NCBI GenBank assembly: GCA_964017065.1
Contig: OZ024784.1
Span: 15,915,152-15,979,151 of the forward strand
DNA: 64,000 nt
Source: Haliclona indistincta
Taxonomy: Eukaryota > Porifera > Demospongiae > Haplosclerida > Chalinidae
Direction: 5' to 3'
Shown: in pieces, positions 37,415 to 49,300 of the stretch
Position numbering within the stretch: position 1 is the stretch's first letter
Layout: each line of letters begins with the position of its first letter
Position numbers and translations under genes: made by a program
Notes under the pieces: generated by a model
Seen by the model: only the letters and a program-made list of their open reading frames with translations
What the model was told of the DNA's origin: nothing
Database searches by the model: none

Positions 37415-38223
37415 ATGCAAGCTCTCGTCGTCGTCGCTGTTTTGATCGCAGTTGCTCATGGGTGTGGTAAGTTAACCATACAAGCATGAATGAATACGAA
37501 CTATTGTCTGCATCGATTTTCCAGTGACACCACCACAGTGGGAAGCGAAGGAAATTTCGGTAAGTATGATAACAATGATGGTGTCACTATTGTTCCGATG
37601 TATGCACACAGGTGGACCCAGGCCGTGGATATGACCGCTATAGCCACATTCACTACGATGCAACAGACAAATACATCGCTCGCTACGAAGACACCTCTGG
37701 ACCAAAACCACCAGACCACGACAGAGTTTATGAAATAGATCGCTTTAGAACGGTAAAAAAGACTGTTTGTGTGAGTCAATAACTAATCTCTGCTTTTTCA
37801 GTCGTCTGGTAATGGTTCACGCCCTGGTATAGAGTACCGCTTGAATATTGAAACAAAGCAGTGCCAGGAAAGGCCTCTGGAAGAGGACTTCAGGCCAATC
37901 GAAATACCCTCTGGAGCCAAGCTCTTGGACGAATTTGTAATTGGTCTGGACGGAGAGGGTGCTAAGCCTCAACTAGCAGTGCTCACCTATGGTTTGACAG
38001 CACCTAAGGGCGGTGGAAGAATTGTTGTCAGTGCTACCAAGACTGGCTGTATTCCAGTACACTTGACTGAATTCAGTGGCGGCCAACGGAGAGGATTCAT
38101 CAGCAGCTCGTTAGTAAAAAACTATTTGCCTTTGTATGACATCATTTTTCTTGCAGGTTTTATAACATCACAGGTGGTATTAAAGACATGAAAGTGTTTG
38201 ATAAACCAGAGGAGTGTCGTTAA
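37415..38223 (+). CDS. Ependymin-related protein 2 (secreted)
   Basis: A tandem paralogue of the preceding gene: five exons (37415-37466, 37525-37559, 37612-37752, 37802-38109, 38157-38223), 200 aa. Signal peptide MQALVVVAVLIAVAHG, then CVTPPQW, SHIHYDATDKYIARYED, EYRLNIETKQC, a TGCIPV cysteine and the late FYNITGG glycosylation site. The intron between the fourth and fifth exons of gene 1 is missing here; the other junctions match. The proteins are clearly divergent, so this is an older duplication than the oxidase pair. Confidence 0.87.
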
Positions 38224-40288
38224 ACATAGCCTCAGCTGAGAACAAGTAGAAGCTGCTGGACATTATAGCATACATCAACAAAACTTAGCTATTCCAAGTA
38301 GTTTTCCAAGTAGTTATAATGTTTTGTTATTATAGAATATCACAAGCTGTCCTTTTATGACACATTCAAACTATATCTAGATAATTATGCCAGCAGCAGC
38401 GCAGCTCAGATCAGATAGCCAGTTCAAAGGTTCAAAGGTAGACCAGTTACATAAGCGAGTTAGACTTCGTGCTTTTTCAGAGGTTAGTAGCTAACTCCTA
38501 AGTCAGACAGTTGTTGTAAGTTATTCAATGCGTAGAGTAGACACTAAGCTACACTTAGATATTAAATATAACTACGTATGTTTGTTTAAACGGACTGGCA
38601 CCACTGCATTGTGTAGTCTTTTGACAGTATAATGATATGTTTATGGTTATTAATGAACAGTACTTAGAGTAGTAAGTGAAAAGTTCATTATAATGTTATG
38701 GTTACATCATACTAATGAACAGTAGTACTGAAGTTCAGAGAAATATTGACAATCAATATGTGTACTAGCTTGGTACTAGTCATCAACGTCTGTTTCACTT
38801 GTTACGACTTCTGTTTCTATACTCTCATCTTCACAGTCAGTCAACCACAGCCAGCTCATGGGAATGTGATACAGGAGTTGGAGTGCTGATTACACAATTT
38901 AATTGCAATATCTTGTGATTGCAGTGCTTCACAAAAAGAATTTTGGTATTCAGCAGATGGTGTAATTATCTTTGATGTCGCCTCACATTCTGGATACACG
39001 CACAGTTGGTTTCTCTATACCTTTTCCACACGAGAATATACCCTACATCAGAACCATGCCTTGCTGCCTCTCTCTTTGATGCGAACGACAGAGGCAACTA
39101 TTGTCTGGAACTATAGTAAGCTTACCTGCGTGCTGTTGTAAAAAGAGTTGCACTTCACTTGCTAGTTTGCCGAAGTGGTCATGTCTCTGCTGCTCCTTCC
39201 CACACAAAATTAATGACATGGGCCACAATGACCAAGGGTTTCTTCATCACTTAAAATACTTCAGCAGACCACATGGTTGTTTAAACGCGTGCGCACCACA
39301 GTTTAGTAGACCTCAGGTAGACCTGGTCGAAATGTACATTGCATGTTCTAATATCGCTTCTACTGCATAAATTAAAACAGGACCAACTGTGGTAAGTATT
39401 TAGAAGTACTAGCTATCAACAGATGTTATTTTGAAACATTGCATTACTTTTCTCTCGCTGTTTACTGGAATCAAACCATAGCCTTGTGTTTCGATTGGTG
39501 ATGCGCGTTAATTAGAGGGAAAGTAAAACGCCGTTATTGAACGGATTTCGGAACAGTGGCGGCCCGCCTGTTCAGTCCATCGAGTTTACAGAGATCAGCG
39601 ATCACTTCTATTATATCTATGCTTCTACGCATCGGTAAGGTTATGAACTTGATAAGCACGACAACGGTCATCTTGGACCTCTCTGACTACAAAAGCGCCC
39701 ATAGTTGACTACTTAGGTACTTGCAGATTCCATCTAAACTGCAGGACAGCTCTGAGGGTGCGTAGACATTCAAGAAAGAACACTACAGCAATGGCTACCT
39801 AGCACCTACTCCCGTCTTCATGTAGTCAGGCGTGGCTAGTCTTCATGGTCACGCCCTTGTGGTCAGCACTACATAGCTAGCAGGTTGGCACTATAGCTGC
39901 TCCAAGCCAGGACCTAACACTACAATGTAGTCTACTGCATGACACACTGAGGATTTTATGAAATCTGTTCATTGCAATTAACCTGCAATGCGCGCGATAA
40001 ATCAAATTCATTTCTAGCCACGTGTCTATTCACGTTTGATTGGTCACAGACAATGCAAATTCACTGCAGTCTGCAGACAATTCTAGAATTCCTATCAATC
40101 AAATTCACTGCTGTTTAACCATCCGTGCATTGGATTCATGAAGGACTACTCTGCTTTTCATATCATGTGCACAAATCCGGTACCTAGCATGCAATACATC
40201 AATGTAGGAGTTACAACACAGTTTTACTTATTGAACATGCATGTTAATACAATTGTCATAATATGAGTGTGGACTAGAGTCTGTTCAC
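38224..40288. other. About 2 kb intergenic, no recognised gene
   Basis: AT-rich sequence with only short open frames, none with family resemblance. This is the longest unexplained stretch outside introns and repeats. It may hold 3'UTRs of the flanking convergent genes. Confidence 0.5.
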
Positions 40289-43204
40289 CTAAAGTAAGGT
40301 GATGTTTGATGATTGTAGGTAGCTCTGGAGGAAGGTAGCTGCTTCACTAGTCAGTCCACTGGTAATCATTTGAGTGAGTTTACCGGGATGGCAGGAGGAT
40401 AGTTTATGAAGTGATTCAGCAAGATGCGCTTTAGCATTGGGAACGGCAGAACCGAAGGGATCGTTTTCCTTGAAGCCAGCCATTACTAGCTGAGAGTAAG
40501 CTGTCTGGTACCCAGGGGTATCCTCAATCTCGATGAAATGCTCCTCGTCAGGGACACTGTTATCTTGAGGGCACTCAAATAATTTGATAAGAGATTCAAG
40601 AAGACTAGGCCAAAGTGCAACATAGGGGTCACTCAATATCTCGGGCGTCTCGGTCAGCAGCTTGGTCATTCCCACAGCACATATCTTGGCTTCTGTTTCT
40701 CCGCTCACCTTCTGCAGGTCAGGAATCAGCACCTTCTCTATTACCATCAAGAACAGCTTTGGTTGAATAGCATCTACCGTCTGAATGAGCAGAGATCCAC
40801 CTAACTTCCCAGAAAATAGACCAAGAAAGACAAGAAGACCTTTGACGTACTTTGTGGTTTTGGTATTCTGTAAACGCTGAAAGAGGAGAATGAAAAGATC
40901 TCTGAAATGAGGAGAGAGACGAGTAAGATTAACGTGCTGAATTAAACTGCCCAGTAAGTAAAATCCCTCGTGGTCATTTGACTTAGATGCTATTAGCTTC
41001 TGAAAGACACCAAGCAGACCAGTCAACTTATCACCCACAGCAACATCTTCAGCTGCCTTTTCTACGAACGCTTGAAGTAGTCTAACCAGAGCGGGGACGT
41101 TTCCTGGTCTCTCCCACAACACGGGTGCGAGAAGAAGTGGATAGATGCTCATGTAGGATTGAGGAATAGGGAGAGGGCGAAGTTCCAAGAGAAGAGAGAG
41201 GATCTGGAAGACGTAGGGAAGGAATTCACTGACATCGCGAACCAAGATGTTTTCGATTAACGGAAATAGAGAGGCTTCATATCTGCTTACTACCTCCGAG
41301 TTTGACTTGCACGTGTATCGAATAATGCAACAAATGGACTCAAACAAGTAGTGGTTGAAGTGTGGTTTGCTTGGATTCTGGCTGACCAGAGCGAGCTTCG
41401 CAGTGAGCTCTTTCAGAAGCGTTTCAGAGTAAGGGGCTATCTTGTCACCCATAGTAGCCATTGAGCGCATGATAGCCTTCATCACGTACTCATTCTCAAG
41501 GGACCCCTCCATCCTCAGGCAATTGAACAGGCTCACAAGTAGCTGCTCCATTTGAGGCTGTAGGTCGGTGGCAGTTATTATCTTGTTGTTGTCTTTTCCT
41601 CTCAAAATGAGTATCTTCTCAATGCAGTGAGCAGAGTATGTGTGAACCACTACACTGCTGGCAGCGAGGTGAGTGATCAGCACTGGGAGACTGTTGACAA
41701 GCAGCTCACGGGGAAGAACACTTCTGAAGGTAGTGAGATAGCGAATAGAGTCTGCTCTCAACACAGAGTGCTTGTTGACATCAGGAGCCTGGAGCTCTGG
41801 CAGGCATTGAGAAAGAAATATGTCAGCCACGTTGACCAGGTCGCTTGTCTTGGTAATACCATGCTTGGTTGTTTTGGAGCGTGTGGCAAGAGCTGCAATC
41901 AGAAAGAGAGCCGAGTCCTTGCACTTCCAATTTTTGTCGGGGTCCTCCTGGTGCTTTTGAAGCATGGCAGTGATATAGGAAGAGAAAATGGTTGTAATCG
42001 GAGACTCAAAATACTTGCAGAGTCCACGGACAAGATTAGTGGCTGAGTGACGACGAGTGCCGATGTCTGATCCTTCCAGATCTCGACGAATGTATTCCTC
42101 GGAGTTTTCTTCGAAGAGTTCTTCATCTGCCTCACGAAACTCCATATTAGGCACAATCACCTTCTCACAAATCTGCTGAAGAGTTGCTTGATCAGCAAAC
42201 AAGTCCTTGTACACAGGACGTTCAATAACAGAGGCTAGAAACTCAATAGCAGAGCTCACTAACTGGTCGTGCTTCGGTTTTGCATCAGTGGTGACAAGCA
42301 AAGTCCACACCGACTCAACGTATTTGGGTAGAAACTCGGAAAAATCTTCATCATACTTCTGGGCGAACATGTTGGCGATGACACAAATTTGAGATTGAAT
42401 CATCTCCAATGGATTTGTTTCGTCGTCGTCGTCTGTCTCCAGGAGCTTATTGTCAGTTGTGAGGAGGGTGTGAAAGTGGGTCACCCAAACTTCGAGATTT
42501 TTCTCAGCAAATTGGTCGGGCAAATCTTGGTAGGTCAAGCTGTAAAATACTTTACAGATGAGAAGAAGAGAGCTGAAGAGCACTTTCAAGATAGTCGGAT
42601 TCTGGGCATGAGCAGACGCAAGCTGCATTGTCGATTGAAACAGTTCGGTGAAGGGTAAGGCGAAATGATCGAGAACAAACTTGATCTCAGACCACAGTTC
42701 CTGTGATTTGAACTCGTAGCGGTATCGCTTCGTCAGTGAGTGAGCCGTGCGGAGGACACCATTGATGGCATGGAAATCTCCAGACTTGAAGTAGTCAACC
42801 ATCTCTTGGAGTAGCCCTGTCCACTTGTGCGGGAAATCTTCTTGGCCGATAATGGTGACAGCGTCGCTAAGCTGCTTTTGTATCGCAACGGGTGCTTTTA
42901 GCATTAGACCCACAATGTGCTTTTTGATTAGGTCACGGTCAGTAGTTGCTATTTTGTTGGTTTGTGACTCAACAATACGCCAATTTCGCTTGACACAATT
43001 TTTGAAGGTGATAGATGCAGCCAAGCGTATGTGCAGGTCTACTGCCTCTCCGTCAGCCAGCTGTAGCAGTAACATGGGATAATTCTGTCTTGACTCCACT
43101 GATTTTAGGTACTCTTCGGCTTGCTTGCGTACCTCATACTCGGTAGAGAGGGTGTGTGTGAGGTAGGCTATCAGGGCTTGTATATTCTCTGGAGTCGCCT
43201 CCAT
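40289..43204 (-). CDS. CSE1L: Exportin-2 (CSE1L/CAS), intronless coding sequence
   Basis: CSE1L returns importin-alpha to the cytoplasm in a RanGTP-dependent way. The single open frame is 971 aa, the normal family length. It starts MEATPENIQALIAYL, continues with the importin-beta N-terminal domain (YEVRKQAEEYLKSVE, RLAASITFKNCVKRNW), then HEAT repeats throughout (FSEFLPKYVESVWTLL, YESPITTIFSSYIT-type segments) and ends SYLQSSNITLL. The ATG is taken at 43204; upstream in-frame codons lack an ATG, and a ctacag acceptor at about 43222 marks a 5'UTR intron. No intron interrupts 2.9 kb of coding sequence, although almost all neighbours are finely split. It is head to head with COQ8. Confidence 0.96.
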   Translation of the reverse strand: MEATPENIQALIAYLTHTLSTEYEVRKQAEEYLKSVESRQNYPMLLLQLADGEAVDLHIRLAASITFKNCVKRNWRIVESQTNKIATTDRDLIKKHIVGLMLKAPVAIQKQLSDAVTIIGQEDFPHKWTGLLQEMVDYFKSGDFHAINGVLRTAHSLTKRYRYEFKSQELWSEIKFVLDHFALPFTELFQSTMQLASAHAQNPTILKVLFSSLLLICKVFYSLTYQDLPDQFAEKNLEVWVTHFHTLLTTDNKLLETDDDDETNPLEMIQSQICVIANMFAQKYDEDFSEFLPKYVESVWTLLVTTDAKPKHDQLVSSAIEFLASVIERPVYKDLFADQATLQQICEKVIVPNMEFREADEELFEENSEEYIRRDLEGSDIGTRRHSATNLVRGLCKYFESPITTIFSSYITAMLQKHQEDPDKNWKCKDSALFLIAALATRSKTTKHGITKTSDLVNVADIFLSQCLPELQAPDVNKHSVLRADSIRYLTTFRSVLPRELLVNSLPVLITHLAASSVVVHTYSAHCIEKILILRGKDNNKIITATDLQPQMEQLLVSLFNCLRMEGSLENEYVMKAIMRSMATMGDKIAPYSETLLKELTAKLALVSQNPSKPHFNHYLFESICCIIRYTCKSNSEVVSRYEASLFPLIENILVRDVSEFLPYVFQILSLLLELRPLPIPQSYMSIYPLLLAPVLWERPGNVPALVRLLQAFVEKAAEDVAVGDKLTGLLGVFQKLIASKSNDHEGFYLLGSLIQHVNLTRLSPHFRDLFILLFQRLQNTKTTKYVKGLLVFLGLFSGKLGGSLLIQTVDAIQPKLFLMVIEKVLIPDLQKVSGETEAKICAVGMTKLLTETPEILSDPYVALWPSLLESLIKLFECPQDNSVPDEEHFIEIEDTPGYQTAYSQLVMAGFKENDPFGSAVPNAKAHLAESLHKLSSCHPGKLTQMITSGLTSEAATFLQSYLQSSNITLL

Positions 43205-43365
43205 TTCACCACTAGTCAATACTGTAGGAAAAACATTGTGTTATCAACAAACTGTTACTGCCAAGTTGACTACATGCTGACTCTTGTAGACACACAAGTA
43301 GGCCCATTTACCTTTCAAGCACGTGCTGTTGAAGTAGTATTCTAATCAGCGCGCTTTTGATTTTT
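43205..43365. promoter_or_regulatory. Putative bidirectional promoter, CSE1L/COQ8
   Basis: 161 bp between divergent ATGs, and it includes part of the CSE1L 5'UTR intron. Assigned from geometry. Confidence 0.4.
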
Positions 43366-46300
43366 ATGAACACGCCTACAAACATGGCGGCTGCACGCAA
43401 AGACTTGGTTGGAGTGCTCTCAGGAATATCCAGAGTAGTTGGAGCAGGCCAAGCAGCAATTTGCAGCAACCTACAGTATTTTACGTCTAACTCAGCTACA
43501 CTGAAGCTGCTCTGTCGTTCTCTTCCTAAGAAAGAAGGGCTCGATTCATTTGATATTGACTCAGAATGGACTACCCATGACCTCCCTGCAGAGTCACGTC
43601 AAAATTCTGCTTCTAAGGCCTCAAATACAGCTACCTCCACCAATTCTACATTTGTTCGTTCATTTCACACTTTTTCTTCAATCAAGCAGACCTCAGCTGA
43701 AACCACACCTTCTAAGCAAGAGGTATATACATCGTCACATTATAATAAGACAACAAGAAAGCATGAACAAGTTAATGTACCTAGCACAGTATAATTATGT
43801 CATTTGCATGCATGATGACTAGAAGAATTACTACTTTGTGAGTGATTCAACATTAATTTTCATTATTAAATTATATTATTTTTATAAAGATAATGTTTGC
43901 CTTCTGACTGTGTCATACTGTAAGCGTACAAATTTTGCCATGTAAAATTTTTGTGTTTTTGTCAGGAATACCTAATTTATAAATTTTCGTAGGTAAAAAT
44001 TATGTCACTCCAATGTAAAATGTATGGAGAATACCCCAAAATTTTCGCATTTTGAGAGCACCTACGAAAAACGCAATAATTTTTCATACGCGAAATTTTC
44101 TACGTTTACAGTAGATGAGTTTGTACAGTCATTCCTCACTAATCCAAACAGTCCTGTTGTTTGCTGTGAAACATGTAGATGATCCAGATATTCACAACCC
44201 ATTCAGATTATCGAGGAACAACTGTAGTATCTAGATCCAATGATGGAGGTGGTAGTATCATGCAGGGAGGAAAAATTGTTGTTCCAAGGCCAAGCCAACT
44301 ACAATTATGGGAAGATGTTTTGGCAGAATTTCTCCAATTTTACTTTTTACGATAGCTGTCTATAATCAGATTGTAGATGATAGTAGATGCTTGCTAGAAC
44401 TATAAGTCTGTGCAAGGGTATTACGGTATTGAACTATTGCACATGCTTGTAATGACTATGCTGCTGTCTAACTAAAAATCTCGAAAATGTATTATTAATT
44501 TTGTATCACTATTTCTCAGTTGAAGTCTCGATCCAAGGAAAAAGCAGTCCCAGCTTCTAGAATAGAGAGAATGGCTAGTTTTGGAGGTATGTGTTTCCAC
44601 TGAAGTCTTTCTGACTCTTTTTTTTCCCAGGATTAGCAGCAGGCCTGGGTGTGGGTACAGCTGTAGAGCTTGCTCGTCGTTCTCTTGGTATGTCACAGCA
44701 AGACACCAGTAATCCTCTGCTGACCAGCGCCAACATGGAACGCATTGTCAACACTCTCTGTCGTGTAAGAGGTGCTGCTCTGAAGCTAGGTCAAATGATC
44801 AGTCTACAAGGTAATAATAGCATGAAATAAGTTATTATACAGTGGAGCTTTGCTAATCTGTACATTGTATACCAACTTGAAAAAAATTTGTCCTGTTTAC
44901 GTATCCAAACATCATCAATGCAACTTGCCCAGTACACAAGCTTACGGTCAGTCATGGTATAGCATGAGTCTTTCGCCGAGACAAACTTTAAATGCGAAAT
45001 AGAAATTTGCGAATAATATTTCGTGATTGGTTTTTATCAATTCTTTGACACACATTTGCAGATAAAATTTTCACGAACAATCTGTATTTCTTGAAAATTT
45101 TCTTCTGCTACACAGTATCAACTGCTTTATGTCAGAATCACCCTCACCAGAGCAAAATACTATTCTTGCATCTTTGGCTGCTTTCATGTCAAGAGGGCCT
45201 ATGAGACGTAATGTACACTTTGCACAGCCTCTGGGTGTGGTTGTGTTGGCCATCCCCAGCCATCCTATTTCTCCTATTGGAGGAAAACCTACCTTCGAAT
45301 TTCTTAAAGAAGTGAATCTGGCATTCTGTTCAGCTGTTCAGAAATTACCGCACCTGATCGCAGGCATGTAAATTTCTCACCATTACAGTGCTTTAGCAAT
45401 TTTTGCATACCATATGAAAGGTTCTGCTGACAGTATTTGTAGTGGAGGAATCCACTTCGTCTGTGGGATCAAGATGGTAAGACAGAAATACGTATAAGGT
45501 TAACCCATGGTTACCGAGGCGGTACGCGATATACCCGAGGGTGATTAATTTTACCGCCCGAGGGCGCGAAGCACACTAGGGCGGTAAAATTAACCACCTC
45601 GGGTATATCGCGTACTGCACTCGGTAAATCATGGGTTAGCCATTTGTTACCAAGGTGACCGGTTCTAGATGCGACGCTATGTGTTCTAGACCGTTTTGCT
45701 TAGGAGAGCCTTGGTGCTCTGAGTGGGATTGCTGCGGCAGAAAGGAAAACACTTCACAAAACACTGCAGAACCAACTCGTCGCTTCAGCGAGCCAACTTC
45801 CCCTTCTAGCATAAAAGCCATTTGCGCTGGCTTTGTTCCAAAGAACACTGCAAAGGCGACTACCTGGGCAAAGCGTGTTTTTGATGACTGGCAAGAGCAA
45901 CGGAACAAAGCTTCAACAGAGAAGTGTCCAGAGGATCTCCTACTTGATCCAGTCAAGATTGACGAGCTCAATTACTGGCTTTCTCGCTTCGTCGTGGAGG
46001 TTCGTCGCTCGGACGGGAACCCGTATCCTGCTACTACAATAGTCAACTTACTCTCTGGTCGCTATCGCCATGCAAAGACTACTTCTGTTGAGTGCCCAAA
46101 CTTTATAGACCGCAAAAACGGTCGTTTTCGCGAGTTGACTAGAGCTATGCAGGCCAGATTTAGGGAACTTGGGAAGGCTTGGTGTCAGAGGTTTTGTAAA
46201 ACATGCTCCAATTGTCACACCAGAAGAGGAAGACCGTCTGTGGAGCTCACAGATTATGGGCGTCCATTCTCCCTTAGCACTGCAGAGAGCAGTGTTTTAC

Positions 46301-49300
46301 TATGTTGGAAAAACTTTTTGTCTGAGGGGAGCTGAGCACCGTGACCTTAAAATTTCCCAGTTTGTCAGATCCGAACAGCCAGATAGCTACAATTATATAG
46401 AGAACGGCTCGAAAAACATCACTGGTGTCAGTACCAAGACAGCCAACAAAGTTGTACCAGTTTACTCATCACCTGAGGCTCATCCAAGATGTCTTGTGTA
46501 TCTTCTGGACTTATATCTCAGCAAGCTTCCGCCCAAAGCAATCCAATTGGATTTGTTCTACCTAAGACCAAAGAAGAGCGCTGAGTCTGGCTCCTGGTAT
46601 GATTGCGTAGCAGTTGGCAAGGAGAAACTGAGGAACTTCTTGCAGAGTATGTGCGCCGATGTGGGCATCAGCGAAAAGATAACCAACCATAGCTTGAGAG
46701 CCACTGGAGCTTCAGCTCTGTTTAATGCTGGTGTGCCGGAGAGGTTTATCAGAGATGTGACAGGCCACCGATCCCTCTGTCTAGCAGAAACAGGCTGTAT
46801 TGCGTGTGCTGGTTCAGGGGCGGCAGTCGTTCGAGCAGCGCACCAAGCATTCAGAGTCGCAGCACACAGCAAGCAGTTCTGTGATTGGCTCTCTCTTCTC
46901 TGGACTCACTAACTGTACCGTGACTATATCGCCACAGAACTTCATTGTCAACGCCACTCCAATGCCAGCCCAGTCTACAGAGGTAGACACGACTGATTTG
47001 CTTCGAACTTGACATAAATGAGTTCTTCGCAGAAGACTAAAGTCAGAGCTCTAGTTATCATCTCAGAAACATGCAACTGTCACTGTTATCACTGTACTAT
47101 CATGACATACTGTTCAAACTACCCGTGTTTTATTGTTGCTACGTTGTTGCTATGTGACGTCATTTCCTGGAAAATATTCATATTTCCCATACGAGATATA
47201 ACCACCGAGCAGCGCCTTTGATCTTACGGTCGCCTGGGCTACAAAATAATTAACTTCTTCGGGGTGTGTGCGTGAGCCTCCGCCCATGCGTGCAACGTTA
47301 TGTTTGCAGTTGGTTGGCAGAATGGTGGGCGGAGAGCTGGACATGGGGCACCCAACAAGCATGCTGGGTGGATCCCATTTGGGCCCAGGTATCCCCCGCC
47401 CCTAATTATTATTATTAATTTTTATATAATACAAGTGCAATGGTATGAGGAGTGAGGGTGGGATAGGGAAAGATGAAGCAGCTAGTGTCAAATGCGTTGA
47501 CTATGCTTTGCAGAGCGTGCATGCTGGGTTATGTAGCTATGCTTGGAGGGATGCGCCCCATAGTTGTCTTGTTAGTGGTTTCTGAATGGTGAGGTGCAAA
47601 GTTAGGGAGTCAGTCTGTGATCCCAGTGGGGTGTGCATATAAGTGGCAAGGGAAACCAAACCACTTGACCCTCCTGTGAAGTTAACTACAGTCTGGCTTT
47701 CTTGCCAGACTGTCACTTATAAAGAGCTGGTGAAGAATACCAATCCTTGATCATGTTACCTCACAAGTACATGTTTTATTCAATGCATCAATACCCTTTC
47801 CTTCTAGAATCATAGGATGTGATGTGAGGAATCTGTGTATTAACATTATTCTCTGTACAACCAACAATTCTCTATGTTGAATGTGCTAGGAATCTTACAC
47901 GTATAACCATTGCTTAATAAAATGCCTTGATAGTAATTCTTGATACAGCTAGTCCTAAACTTCATGCCACAGATGATAAACTGCCTTTAATTTAGAAGCC
48001 TATACTTCAGTTTTGAATCTCGTTGCAAACCAAGGGAAGCTGATTTATTTGCAGAATATCATAAAAATTGAGTTGATTGAACCTTGGCTGATAAAAAGAT
48101 GATAGAAGCTTTCTAAAATAATACATGTGTCTAGTATATTAAATCATGAGGGATTGATGATGTTAAGTATAATTTTTGATTTAGCTTTTTACCCGAGGGT
48201 GGTTAATTTTACCTCGCGCCCTTGGGCGGTAAAATTAATCACCGAGGGTATATTGCGTACCGCCGAGGTAAATCATGGGTTAACCATTTTGTTGCCCAGG
48301 AACTGTTGCCAAGGCGACCGCTTCTAGACTCGACGCTATGTGTTCTAGACCGTTTTGCTTAGGAGAGCCTTGGTGCTCTGAGTGGGATTGCTGCGGCAGA
48401 ATGAAAAACACTTCGCAAAACACTGCAGAACCAACTCGTCGCTTCAGCGAGCCAACTTCCCCTTCTAGCATGAAAGCCATTTGCGCTGGCTTTGTTCCAA
48501 AGAACACTTTTGCAAAGGCGACTGACTACCTGGGCAAAGCGTGTTTTTGATGACTGGCGAGAGCAACGGAACAAAGCTTCAACAGAGAAGTGTCCAGAGG
48601 ATCTCCTACTTGATCCAGTCAAGATTGACGAGCTCAATTACTGGCTTCGTCATGGAGGTTCGCCGCTCGGACGGGAACCCGTATCCTGCTACTACTATAG
48701 TCAACTTACTCTCTGATCTCCATCGCCATGCCAAGACTACTTCTGTTGAATACCCAAACTTTATGGACCACAAAAACAGTCGTTTTCGCGAGTCGACTGG
48801 AGCTATGCAGGCCAGATTTAGGGAACTTAGGAAGACTGGCATCGGAGGTTTTGTAAAACATGTTCCAATTGTCACACCAGAAGAGGAAGACCGTCTGTGG
48901 AGCTCACAGATTATGGGCGTCCATTCTCCCTTTAGCACTGCAGAGAGCAGTGTTTTACTATGTTGGAAAAACTTTCTGTGTCTGAGGGGAGCTGAGCACC
49001 GTGACCTTAAAATTTCCCAGTTTGTCAGATCCGAACAACCAGATAGCTACAATTATATAGAGAACGGCTCGAAAAACATCACTGGTGTCAGTACCAAGAT
49101 AGCCAACAAAGTTGTACCAGTTTACTCATCACCTGAGGCTCATCCAAGATGTCTTGTGTATCTTCTGGACTTATATCTCAGCAAGCTTCCGCCCAAAGCA
49201 ATCCAATTGGATTTGTTCTACCTAAGACCAAAGAAGAGCGCTGAGTCTGGCTCCTGGTATGATTGCGTAGCAGTTGGCAAGGAGAAACTGAGGAACTTCT

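Noticed and set aside
38224..40288. Small open frames at 39043-39370
   Set aside because: Short, overlapping on both strands and without domain resemblance or splice partners.
41627..42046. 139-codon plus-strand frame opposite CSE1L
   Set aside because: Shadow of the 971-codon minus-strand gene.
45129..45371. 80-codon plus-strand frame in COQ8 intron 3
   Set aside because: No recognised domain, no partner exon in phase with COQ8, and it sits beside the Crypton-like repeat. Left uncalled.
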